Shown here one piece after another: positions 7,176 through 15,169 of a DNA stretch of 64,000 nucleotides. The notes under the pieces are model-generated. The model searched no databases. It worked only from the letters and a program-made list of their open reading frames with translations, and was not told the DNA's origin. The translations under genes were made by a program, and so were the position numbers. Numbering within the stretch: position 1 is the stretch's first letter; each line of letters starts with the position of its first letter. The stretch covers positions 124,001-188,000 of the forward strand of contig CAWGUF010000012.1 in assembly GCA_963825625.1 (NCBI GenBank), written 5' to 3'. This DNA is from CAMDPA01 sp963825625. Lineage in GTDB: Bacteria; Pseudomonadota; Alphaproteobacteria; Rhizobiales; Hyphomicrobiaceae.

Positions 7176-9440
7176 TCAGCGCGACGCTGCCGGTGGTCTG
7201 CTTGAGTCACCGCCCCGTCGCTGCCCCTGGGGCTTCCCATGGGGCTTCCCCTGAGGCTTCTTGAACCCGGGTCGCTTCTGCGGTGCCGCGCCGTCTTTTC
7301 TCGGCGGCCGCTGTCCGTCCTCGCGCCGTTTTTCCCTCGGCGGGCCATCTCGCCGCTCGCCGTTGGGCTTTCCTGAGCGCGCATCGCTGCCACCACGAAA
7401 CCGGCCGCTTGAGTTCGAGGCCGGTCCCGACCGGTCGCCCCAGCGCTTTGGCCGAGCCTCACCGGAATTCTCCGGCCGGTCCGCACCATTGGTGTTGCCT
7501 TTCCGTGCATGGAAGCCCGGCTTGCCTTTCGGCCCGCCGAAACGGGCGCCAGTCCGCGGCTCGGAGCGAGCATGCCCCTCGCCCTCTGGTCTTGGCGGTC
7601 GCGGTTTCCCCGGACCGCGCTCGTCGAAGCGCTTGTCGGGCCGACGCTCGCCGCGTCCAGCGCCACCCGCGCCCTCTGTGCGGCCGCGATTGTCGTCGCG
7701 CGCCGCGTAGCGTCGCTCGCCGTCCGGCCGACGCCCACCAGTTTGCCCGGTGCGATCGTTGCCGCGCGCTGCGCGGTTCTCACCGCGATTGTCCTGGCGG
7801 CGCTCGCCGCTCGCCGCGCGATAGCCACCGCGACTATCCTCACGACGCTCGCCGCTCGCCGCGCGGTAACCACCGCGACTATCCTGGCGCCGCTCGCCGC
7901 TCGGCGCGCGGCTCTCGCCGCGACTATCCTGACGCCGCTCGCCGTTCGGTGCGCGGCTCTCGCCGCGACTATCCTGGCGCCGCTCGCCGTTCGGCGCGCG
8001 GCTCTCACCGCGACTATCGCCACGACGTTCCCCACCCTCGCGCCGTGGGCCGCGGTTTCCATCGCGGGCTTCGAACCGGCGCTCGCCGTCTCGACTTGGG
8101 CGCCGGATTTCGCCGTCGCCGCGGTGTTCCCGACGCGGCTCACTCCCACCCTCGCGCCGCTTGTCGCTTGGCGTCCGCTCACGCTGACCATCACGGCCTT
8201 CGAAGCGCCGCCGGCCTTCGCCCTGATCGGGCCGGGGCGGCGCCCGCCTTGGGATCGCTGCCGGTCATTGTCGGACGAACGTCGATCGTCGTCGTGGCGT
8301 GACGCCGTGATCTCGATCTGGCCGCGGCGATCCTCGCTTGGGATCGACTGCCGGATCAGACGCTCGATCGCCCGCAGCTTGTCGCGCTCGTCGGGCGCGC
8401 AAAGCGAGATCGCCTTTCCGGACGCTCCGGCCCGCGCCGTCCTGCCGATGCGATGAACATAGGCTTCAGGCACGTCCGGCAATTCGAAGTTCACGACGTG
8501 GCTGATACCGTCGATATCGATGCCCCGGGCAGCGATGTCGGTTGCGACCAGCACGCGGGTCCGCCCTTTGCGGAAGGCATGCAGCGCATCCTCGCGCTGA
8601 CGCTGGCTCTTGTTGCCGTGGATCGCGAACGCGGGAATGCTCTCACCTGCCAGGTGCCGGGCAACCCGGTCAGCGCCGCGCTTTGTCCGAGTAAAGACGA
8701 GTGTGCGGGTCAGGTCGGGGCCGGCGCATAGCTGGGCCAGCAGCGTCCTTTTGGCACCCGCCTCGATATGGATGACGCTCTGCTCGACGCGCTCCGCCGT
8801 GGTCGACGCGGGCGCCACCGAGACCTTGACGGGGTCCGTCAGCAGGTCGTCCGCCAGCCCGGAGATTTCTTTTGGCATCGTGGCGGAGAAGAACAGGTTC
8901 TGCCGCTTGGCCGAAAGCTGCGCGACGATGCGCTTGATGGGCCGGATGAAACCCAGATCGAGCATCTGGTCGACCTCGTCCAGCACCAGGATCTCCGTGC
9001 CGCTGAGCGCGATGGTGCGCTCCCCGATGTGATCCAGGAGTCGACCAGGCGTTGCCACCAGCACATCGGCGCCCCGCGCCAGCGCCGTGATTTGCGGCCT
9101 GATCGCGACGCCGCCGAACACGACGGCTACCGTGACGCCCATGAACTGGCCGTAGGTGTTGAAGCTCTGCCCGATTTGCGCCGCCAACTCGCGCGTCGGA
9201 GTGACGATCAGGACGCGGCAGCCGCGCCGCTGCAGCGGCTTGGGCTCGGCCGCAAGCCGGGTCAGGATCGGTAGCGCGAAGGCAGCTGTCTTGCCGGTGC
9301 CCGTCTGCGCGATACCCAGCAGGTCATGGCCTGCCAGAACCGGTGGAATAGCCTGCGCCTGGATCGGGGTGGGGCTGTCGTAGCCCTCGCGTCCAGGGCT
9401 TTGGTACCGGGTCAGCGAGGCCCAGGTCTGCGAAATTCAT
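7176..9440 (-). CDS. rhlE: RhlE-like DEAD-box RNA helicase with repetitive RG-rich tail (frameshifted in this sequence)
   Basis: This ATP-dependent RNA helicase is expected to act in ribosome assembly or RNA turnover, often at low temperature. It carries the Q motif (SPTPIQAQAIP), motif I (AQTGTGKT), PTRELA, a DEVD variant of the DEAD box (LVLDEVDQMLD), SATMP, and HRIGRTARAG. The start is an ATG at 9440 (MNFADLGLADP). That N-terminus is shifted out of frame from the Q motif near 9379-9410 by two apparent one-base losses. A further base is lost near 8231. Beyond it, the biologically sensible frame gives an Arg/Gly/Glu-rich tail with 15-residue repeats of the DSRGESRAPNGERRQ type. That frame stops at 7176, just clear of the neighbouring gene; the alternative frame gives an Ala/Val-rich sequence overlapping it. 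Full length is about 755 residues. Confidence 0.85.
7801..8025 (-). repeat. Five tandem 45-bp repeats in the helicase tail
   Basis: Five units of exactly 45 bp begin at 7801, 7846, 7891, 7936 and 7981. Each encodes a 15-residue block, such as DSRGESRAPNGERRQ or DSRGGYRAASGERRE, in the restored helicase frame. Such RG-rich tails bind RNA in RhlE-type helicases. The unit length is a multiple of three, so copy-number changes would keep the frame. Confidence 0.85.
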
Positions 9441-9752
9441 GAGATGTGTGAGTTTCTATGCAGCCACCAGCATGGAGCCGGCCGTCGTTGTGCGACGGCG
9501 GCTTGCGCGGGAGGCTCTTCATCGTGGCCGCCCCGCGTGTCCTGGGCAGTCGGTCGGTTAACTCGGTCAGGGGGCTCAACTGGTGGGATCTGAGGCTGCG
9601 TACGGAACGGGCGTCAATGTCCTGCAATTTCCGGTACGAGCTATCCCTTCACGCGGCTTGAGCGCCGTCGGTCGCCACAGTGACGACGCAGCGCAAAGAC
9701 CATGTTGCACTGCAAAAGTCAATTGAATTCGCGCAGCGGTGCGCCGGTGAGC
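9441..9752. other. Leader region of the helicase gene with a hairpin
   Basis: These 312 bases lie between the helicase start and the lysE-type stop codon. They hold no convincing gene. A 7-bp stem with a 5-base loop (GCCGTCG-TTGTG-CGACGGC) spans 9481-9499, about 40 bases upstream of the helicase ATG. It would lie in its 5' untranslated region and may contribute to cold or translational control (inference). No Shine-Dalgarno sequence precedes the helicase ATG. Confidence 0.35.
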
Positions 9753-10367
9753 TCAATGGCTGGTCAGGGCCAGCCGAAGGCCGAGTAGGAAAAACGCTCC
9801 GGCAAATGCGCGTCGCATCCACATCATGGCTCCCGGCTTCGACATGATGTAGGCGCGAGCAGCGGCCGCGCACGCGCCATATCCCACGAACACGACGAAG
9901 GTCATCAGCATGAAGACCGCTGCCAATCCCAGCATGGCAATAGCCGGTCGGGCCGTTGTTGCAGGTGACGAAGCTGGGGCAGGAACGCCAGGAAGAACAG
10001 CAGACAGTTTGGGATGAGGATGTTGATGAGAAACCGCGTTGCCGACGATCCGCCCGGTCGCCGCTGCCCCTCGCTCCTCAGGCACCTGCAGCGGGCCGCT
10101 GTCCCGCAGCACGAGCCAGGCCATGTACAAGAGATAAGCGACGCCGAGTATGCGGATCGCCTGGAAGGCGAGTGTGCTGGCATGCAGTAGCGCGGCGAGG
10201 CCGACGATGCTGGCCGCCATATGTGGAACGATGCCGAGCGTGCAGCCGAGCGCAGCCCAGATGCTGGCCCGCCAGCCTTGTCCCAACCCCCACGTCAGCG
10301 TGTAGATCACGCCCGTGCCGGGCAACAGGATCACGACCAGCGAGGTCAGCAGAAAATCTGGCGACAA
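9753..10367 (-). CDS. LysE/RhtB-family amino acid or metabolite exporter (frameshifted in this sequence)
   Basis: This is a roughly 205-residue inner-membrane exporter of the LysE family with about six hydrophobic segments. It starts like the family (SPDFLLTSLVVILLPGTGV) and continues with LGCTLGIVPHMAASIVGLAA and AYLLYMAWLVLRD. The frame is then lost: the typical segment FLINIL...LLFFLAFLPQ is spread over two frames between about 9960 and 10045. The original frame resumes at AIAMLGLAAVFMLMTF. At least three single-base shifts are needed within about 90 bp. The start is probably the TTG at 10367, four bases past the ligU stop codon, so the two genes form an operon. Export of an aromatic-pathway intermediate or amino acid is an inference. 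Confidence 0.75.
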   Translation of the reverse strand: MSPDFLLTSLVVILLPGTGVIYTLTWGLGQGWRASIWAALGCTLGIVPHMAASIVGLAALLHASTLAFQAIRILGVAYLLYMAWLVLRDSGPLQVPEERGAAATGRIVGNAVSHQHPHPKLSAVLPGVPAPASSPATTARPAIAMLGLAAVFMLMTFVVFVGYGACAAAARAYIMSKPGAMMWMRRAFAGAFFLLGLRLALTSH

Positions 10368-10371
10368 CGGC

Positions 10372-11453
10372 CTATTCCGCCGCCTCTCGAAGTCTGCCCT
10401 GCGGCTCGAGCACACTGGCCGGCACCAGCACCTCCCCCGCATGATCGGCCGCGCGGTGCGCACCACGCCCACCCGCACCTTCATCTGCGTGCCTTTTCCT
10501 TCGTATTCGAAGCGCACGTCGACCATGCCGGAAGGATGCTCGATCCATACCGTGCAGGGGTTCTCCGGCGGCATCTTCGCCAACTCGAAGGCGACGGTAC
10601 CTTCCACGGCGCAAGCGGTCGACACGCAGCACGCACCCGTGATCGCATGCGCGGCATGCAGCGCATGCGGCGTCAGGTAGCGTGATGAGATCACGCCATG
10701 CTCGCGCGGCGGCGCCAGCAGGCCAACCTTCGGGATCACCTTCTCCGACACATCGCCGAAGCCCATGCGGCGGCCCGCCTCCAGGCGCAGCGCCTCGACG
10801 CGTGCGAGCATCTCTTTGTTGCCGTCGATCTCGCTGCGGCCCTCGTAGCCGGTGAGCCCGACGTCCGCGGCTCGCAACAGCATCATCGGCATGCACACGT
10901 CGACCAGCGATACATCGACGCCGTCGATCTTCTCCATTGCCTTGCCGGTCGGGAACATCGCGCCCGTCTTGGCGCCGACAATGTCGAGGAATGTCAGGAT
11001 CACGGGCGCGGCAGTGCCCGGCACGCCGTCGATGTGCTGGCTGCCTTCATAGTTGACGATGCCGCCCGGCGTCTCGATCTCTGCTTCGATCTTGGCCCCG
11101 GTGTTCACATCGAAGATGACGACGCGCGTCCTGCCGTCATTGGCTTCGACGAAACCTTTCTCGATGGCGAACGGCCCCACACCTGCCAGCATGTTGCCGC
11201 ACGACGGGTTCGTATCCACCAGCGGCCGGTTTATGTCGACCTGCGCGAAGTGGTAGTCGACGTCGACGCCCGGGCGGTTCGACTTCGAGACGATGGCAAC
11301 CTTGGAGGTCAGCGTGTCCGCGCCGCCCAGGCCGTCGATCTGGCGCACGTCCGGAGAGCCCATCGCGGCCAGCAGGAAGCGGTCGCGCGTCTCCCGGTCG
11401 GCCGGAAGGTCATCGAGCTTGAAATACGGCCCTTTCGACGTGCCGCCGCGCAT
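10372..11453 (-). CDS. ligU: PrpF-family isomerase, probable 4-oxalomesaconate isomerase LigU
   Basis: PrpF-family proteins are diaminopimelate-epimerase-like isomerases. LigU and GalD, members of this family, isomerise 4-oxalomesaconate, the product of LigI, in protocatechuate 4,5-cleavage. The motif MRGGTSKGPYF opens the protein, followed by DTNPSCGNMLAGVGPFA with the catalytic-type cysteine, and later ACCVSTACAVEG. About 12 residues of the family N-terminus (ending PCLYM) lie upstream. They would be in frame from an ATG at 11487 if one extra T were removed. Near 10434-10438 a C5 run (G5 on the coding strand) is one base short, moving the ending EVLVPASVLEPQGRLREAAE into another frame that stops at 10372. 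The ligI gene 1.2 kb away supports the LigU call over methylaconitate isomerase. Confidence 0.78.
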
Positions 11454-11779
11454 ATAGAGGCAGGGAACTCCGACGAGTTCAATTCATGGGTCTGGTCCTT
11501 CTCTCCGTACCGGCCGCCGCCGCGCTGCCGCACGCGGCGCCAGGGCAGCAGTGCGCCCTTATAAGGCGTTTTGCGGCCCATCCGAAAGTCCCCCGGATGC
11601 GGGAGGCAGTTGATTTCTCGCCGCCTGCCGGCAGGTGCCGCTCTTTCTCCCACGGCAGAAAACGGCACAAAGCCGGCCAGCGATTAACTGCGCCCTAACC
11701 GCGAAAACAGTCGGCAATTACGAAATGTCTTAACCTGTTGTACAGGATGGATAGCTTCTGAACACAACAGGTGAGATTC
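11454..11779. other. Divergent intergenic region upstream of ligU
   Basis: These 326 bases separate ligU from a small divergent gene. The first 35 or so probably encode the missing N-terminus of LigU. The remainder should hold both promoters, and an AT-richer stretch is visible at about 11700-11760. I see no clear operator. Confidence 0.45.
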
Positions 11780-12028
11780 ATGCTATTCTTTCAAGGAAAA
11801 CGAAATCAACTCCGACGCGTCTTTCAACCTGCGGATTTTGTCGCGCTGGGTCTGAGCGCGCATTATTCGGAAAACGACACCATCACAATCAGTCGTGGCG
11901 GCAAACGCTTCGGAAAGATCTCGAAGCTGGTTGGAAAGTTCGTGTGGCAATCCGCCGATGCCAACGAGGCGGAGTATTGCGCCTTCACGCGCGAGAAGAT
12001 GCTGACGGAACTCGCCCGACGCTGTTGA
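11780..12028 (+). CDS. Small hypothetical protein (82 aa)
   Basis: An 82-residue basic protein beginning MLFFQGKRNQLRRVFQPADF. It has no signal peptide, membrane segment or cysteine motif that I recognise. The start is the ATG at 11780, preceded by an AGGTGA ribosome-binding site; an in-frame GTG nine bases earlier is less likely because it overlaps that site. The gene lies 70 bp upstream of a PilZ-domain gene on the same strand, and its composition matches its neighbours. Function unknown. Confidence 0.6.
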   Translation: MLFFQGKRNQLRRVFQPADFVALGLSAHYSENDTITISRGGKRFGKISKLVGKFVWQSADANEAEYCAFTREKMLTELARRC

Positions 12029-12098
12029 TTGCCCCGGGCGGCATCCGAAGTTCCATGCCCGGTCGGGCGCGCCGTACGCAACGACGCGAGAAAAGAAA

Positions 12099-12395
12099 AT
12101 GCTTAAACGGAAAGAACAGCGCCGTGCACCGAGAATGCCGTCGAGCCTTCCGGGCAAAGTGAGTTGCGCGGGCGGGTTGCGGCGCCTTGAGGGTACCATT
12201 GTGGATATTTCGGCGACGGGGGCCCGGCTGCGTTTGGCCGCCCATACGATGAAGACTGGCAATCTCTTCGCTTTGCTGCCGCAGCGCCTTACGCTTTATT
12301 TCTGCCTCGACCGCACGCAGGTCGAATGCCGAACGGTGTGGTGCTCTGAAGACCACATCGGCCTTCAGTTTGCCTCGCAGTTTCAACGCAATTGA
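12099..12395 (+). CDS. PilZ-domain protein
   Basis: This 98-residue stand-alone PilZ protein probably binds cyclic-di-GMP. The binding signature is present: the basic RxxxR-type motif in KEQRRAPR near the N-terminus and the DISATGARL (D/N-x-S-x-x-G) motif at about residues 37-45. Single-domain PilZ proteins of this size are common in Bradyrhizobium relatives and act as receptors that regulate motility or surface polysaccharide. Nothing next to it identifies the target. It may be co-transcribed with the small gene 70 bp upstream. Confidence 0.85.
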   Translation: MLKRKEQRRAPRMPSSLPGKVSCAGGLRRLEGTIVDISATGARLRLAAHTMKTGNLFALLPQRLTLYFCLDRTQVECRTVWCSEDHIGLQFASQFQRN

Positions 12396-12635
12396 AGCCC
12401 CCAATTCTGCCGCTGCATGTGTTGCCTGTATGCCGGCAGGAGGCGGTATTGTTTTTCGTCAGTGCCGTGCCAGACGCCGCGCAGGGATACCCCCGCGGCA
12501 AGCTGCGGTCGCCGGGCAACGGGGCTGCTGGCCGCTCCCCACTGGCCTTTCCTGCGCCACTTGGGCTAATCATGACCACACTGAGCGCCCCGGTACGGCC
12601 GGGGACAGGCCACGCCACGAGGAGACCCTCCGCCG

Positions 12636-13514
12636 ATGCCCATGGACCCCAACTGGATCCCGTTCCACCCCAATCCGCGAAAGCCGGCCTATAAGCCGCC
12701 GGCGGGCGCTGTCGATTCCCACTGCCACGTGTTCGGACCTGAAGCTGTGTTCCCCTACGCGCCAGAGCGCAAGTACACGCCTTGCGACGCACCCAAGGAG
12801 AAGCTCTTTGAGCTGCGCGACTATCTGGGCTTCGACAAGAACGTGATCGTTCAGGCCTCCTGCCATTCCAAGGACAACCGTGCCCTTGTCGACGCCCTGG
12901 AAGCCTCCAACGGCAAGGCGATGGGCGTCGCGTTCGTCGGCCAGGAGGTGACGGAGAAGGAGCTGGAATGGATGCACAATGCCGGTGTCCGCGGTGTCCG
13001 CTTCAACTTCCTGAAACGCCTCGTCGACATCACGCCGCCTGAGGAATTGCAGAAGATCGTCGACAAGGTGAAGCCGCTCGGCTGGCACATCGTGATTTAT
13101 TTCGAGATGCAGGATCTTCCCGATTTCGAGGACTTCTTCCGCTCCATCCCCACCGATGTCATCGTCGATCACATGGGCGTGCCGAGCGTGGCCAAGGGTG
13201 TCGACCACCCCGAGAACCAGCGCTTCCACACCCTGATGGCCGAGAAGGAGAACTTCTACGTCAAGGTGACGTGCCCGGAGCGCATGACGCTCGCCGGCGC
13301 GCCATACGACGACGTCGTGCCGTTCGGCCGCGCGCTGGTCGAGAAGTTCCCCACCCGCTGTATCTGGGGCACCGACTGGCCGCATCCCAACATGAAGAAA
13401 GAGGCGCCCGACGACGGCGTCCTCGTCGACATGATCCCGAAGATCGCGCCGACGCCGGAACTTCAGCAGCTTCTGCTCGTCGACAATCCCATGAGCCTCT
13501 ATTGGGACAAGTGA
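12636..13514 (+). CDS. ligI: 2-pyrone-4,6-dicarboxylate hydrolase LigI
   Basis: This 292-residue amidohydrolase-superfamily lactonase hydrolyses 2-pyrone-4,6-dicarboxylate to 4-oxalomesaconate in the protocatechuate 4,5-cleavage pathway. LigI enzymes need no metal and use conserved histidines and an aspartate. Here these are DSHCHVFGP (His29, His31), VDHMGVP (His179) and WGTDWPHPN (Asp247), nearly the spacing known for LigI. Length and the MDPNW...F start also fit. An ACGAGGAGACCC ribosome-binding region precedes the ATG. ligU lies divergently 1.2 kb upstream, and ligABC lie 5 kb downstream on the same strand. The call is strong because the other pathway enzymes are present. Confidence 0.9.
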   Translation: MPMDPNWIPFHPNPRKPAYKPPAGAVDSHCHVFGPEAVFPYAPERKYTPCDAPKEKLFELRDYLGFDKNVIVQASCHSKDNRALVDALEASNGKAMGVAFVGQEVTEKELEWMHNAGVRGVRFNFLKRLVDITPPEELQKIVDKVKPLGWHIVIYFEMQDLPDFEDFFRSIPTDVIVDHMGVPSVAKGVDHPENQRFHTLMAEKENFYVKVTCPERMTLAGAPYDDVVPFGRALVEKFPTRCIWGTDWPHPNMKKEAPDDGVLVDMIPKIAPTPELQQLLLVDNPMSLYWDK

Positions 13515-13724
13515 GGAGCAAGCCGCCCGCCGCATCTGGCTGAGCCGCAAGGTGCGCGCTGGCTGCTGACATTTTGCGACTATGGCGCCGCCCCGACCTG
13601 ACGCTGCATGCTGCAAACCGCGTCGGGCAGCGGCCTGGTAACCATAGGGCTTCCTTTACCGCAGCGCCAATCTGCGCGAAGGTAAGACAGACTTCAAATT
13701 CGTATCGGCCCAGGGAGATAGAGG

Positions 13725-15092
13725 ATGTCGGACGAGACCAAGTACCTGTTGAACGAGAGGGATATCCCGACCCACTGGTACAACATCATGGCCGACCTTC
13801 CCAAACCGTTGGCCCCGCCGCTGCACCCAGGCACCGGCCAGCCGATCGGCCCCGATGACTTGGCTCCATTGTTCCCGATGGCGCTGATCATGCAGGAGGT
13901 GTCGGCGGAGCGGCAGATCGAGATCCCCGACCAGGTCCGCGACGCCTACAAGCTCTGGCGCCCCACGCCGCTCTACCGCGCCCGGCGGCTTGAGAAGGTG
14001 CTCGATACGCCAGCCAAGATCTACTACAAGTATGAAGGTGTAAGCCCCGCCGGCAGCCACAAGCCCAATACTGCGGTGCCGCAGGCCTATTACAACAAGG
14101 CCGAAGGCGTGAAGCGGCTGACCACGGAGACCGGTGCCGGTCAGTGGGGCTCTTCCCTTGCATTCGCCGGCGCGCTGTTCGGCCTCGAGGTCGACGTCTA
14201 CATGGTCAAGATCAGCTTCCAGCAGAAGCCTTATCGCAAGGCGCTGATGGAAGCCTATGGCGCGCGCTGCGTGGCGAGCCCCAGCAACGAGACCGCGTCC
14301 GGCCGCGCCATCCTCGAGAAGACGCCCGATAGCACGGGCAGTCTCGGCATTGCCATTTCCGAAGCCGTCGAAATGGCCGCCAAGCGGGATGACACAAAGT
14401 ACGCTTTGGGCAGCGTGCTCAACCACGTGCTGATGCACCAGACGGTGATCGGTCTGGAAGCCATGAAGCAGCTGGAGATGGCCGGCGACTATCCGGACGT
14501 GATCGTCGGCTGCACCGGCGGCGGCTCGAACTTCGCCGGCATCGCCTTCCCGTTCATCGGCTCCAAGTTGCGTGGCGGCAGGGATGTTCGCGTTGTTGCG
14601 GTCGAGCCGGCCGCCTGTCCCACGCTGACCAAAGGCAAGTTCGCCTACGACTTCGGCGATACCGGCCACCTCACCCCGCTGGTCAAGATGCACACCCTCG
14701 GCTCGACATTCGTGCCGCCGGGCTTCCACGCCGGCGGGCTGCGCTATCACGGCATGGCGCCGCTGGTCAGCCACGTGCAGGACCTCGGCCTGATCAGCCC
14801 CAAGGCCTATGCCCAGAGCGAGATCTTCGCGGCTGGTGTCCAGTTCGGTCGCGCCGAAGGCATAATTCCTGCACCGGAAGCCAATCACGCGGTCAAGGGT
14901 GCCATCGACGAGGCTTTGCGCTGCAAGCGGGAAGGCAAGTCGGAGACCATCCTGTTCAATCTGTGCGGCCACGGCCACTTCGACATGCAAGCCTACACGG
15001 ACTACTTCGCCGGCAAGTTGACGGATCATGTATACGATCCCGCGGAGCTGGCGATGGCGCTGGCGGGCCTGCCATCGGTGGCCGCGGAGTGA
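13725..15092 (+). CDS. TrpB2-like tryptophan synthase beta chain (PLP enzyme)
   Basis: This 455-residue fold-type II PLP enzyme is of the TrpB2 class, which differs from canonical TrpB by its longer N-terminus. The PLP lysine is in SPAGSHKPNTAV (Lys113), the catalytic glutamate in TETGAGQWG (Glu135), and the phosphate-binding loop is CTGGGSNFAG. TrpB2 proteins can make tryptophan from indole and serine but do not bind TrpA well. No trpA or other trp gene is nearby. The gene sits between ligI and a ubiD gene, 77 bp upstream of the latter, so a role in aromatic catabolism is possible (inference). The start is supported by an AGGGAG/GAGG ribosome-binding region. Confidence 0.85.
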   Translation: MSDETKYLLNERDIPTHWYNIMADLPKPLAPPLHPGTGQPIGPDDLAPLFPMALIMQEVSAERQIEIPDQVRDAYKLWRPTPLYRARRLEKVLDTPAKIYYKYEGVSPAGSHKPNTAVPQAYYNKAEGVKRLTTETGAGQWGSSLAFAGALFGLEVDVYMVKISFQQKPYRKALMEAYGARCVASPSNETASGRAILEKTPDSTGSLGIAISEAVEMAAKRDDTKYALGSVLNHVLMHQTVIGLEAMKQLEMAGDYPDVIVGCTGGGSNFAGIAFPFIGSKLRGGRDVRVVAVEPAACPTLTKGKFAYDFGDTGHLTPLVKMHTLGSTFVPPGFHAGGLRYHGMAPLVSHVQDLGLISPKAYAQSEIFAAGVQFGRAEGIIPAPEANHAVKGAIDEALRCKREGKSETILFNLCGHGHFDMQAYTDYFAGKLTDHVYDPAELAMALAGLPSVAAE

Positions 15093-15169
15093 TCGCGGCG
15101 CACGAGTGAAGTCGCGCGGAAGGCCCGTAGCACCAGCTATTCGGGCCGCCGTTCGTCGTGGAGGCGGAC

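Noticed and set aside
7139..9187. A helicase frame starting at a TTG and ending inside the neighbouring gene.
   Set aside because: The Q motif and motif I lie upstream in the same frame, and the tail in this frame is a shifted reading of a well-known RG-rich repeat tail.
9753..11453. A single open frame fusing a PrpF-family isomerase to a LysE-type exporter.
   Set aside because: The natural PrpF C-terminus is found in another frame after a short G run and stops at 10372, just before a plausible lysE start. The fusion arises from one missing base.
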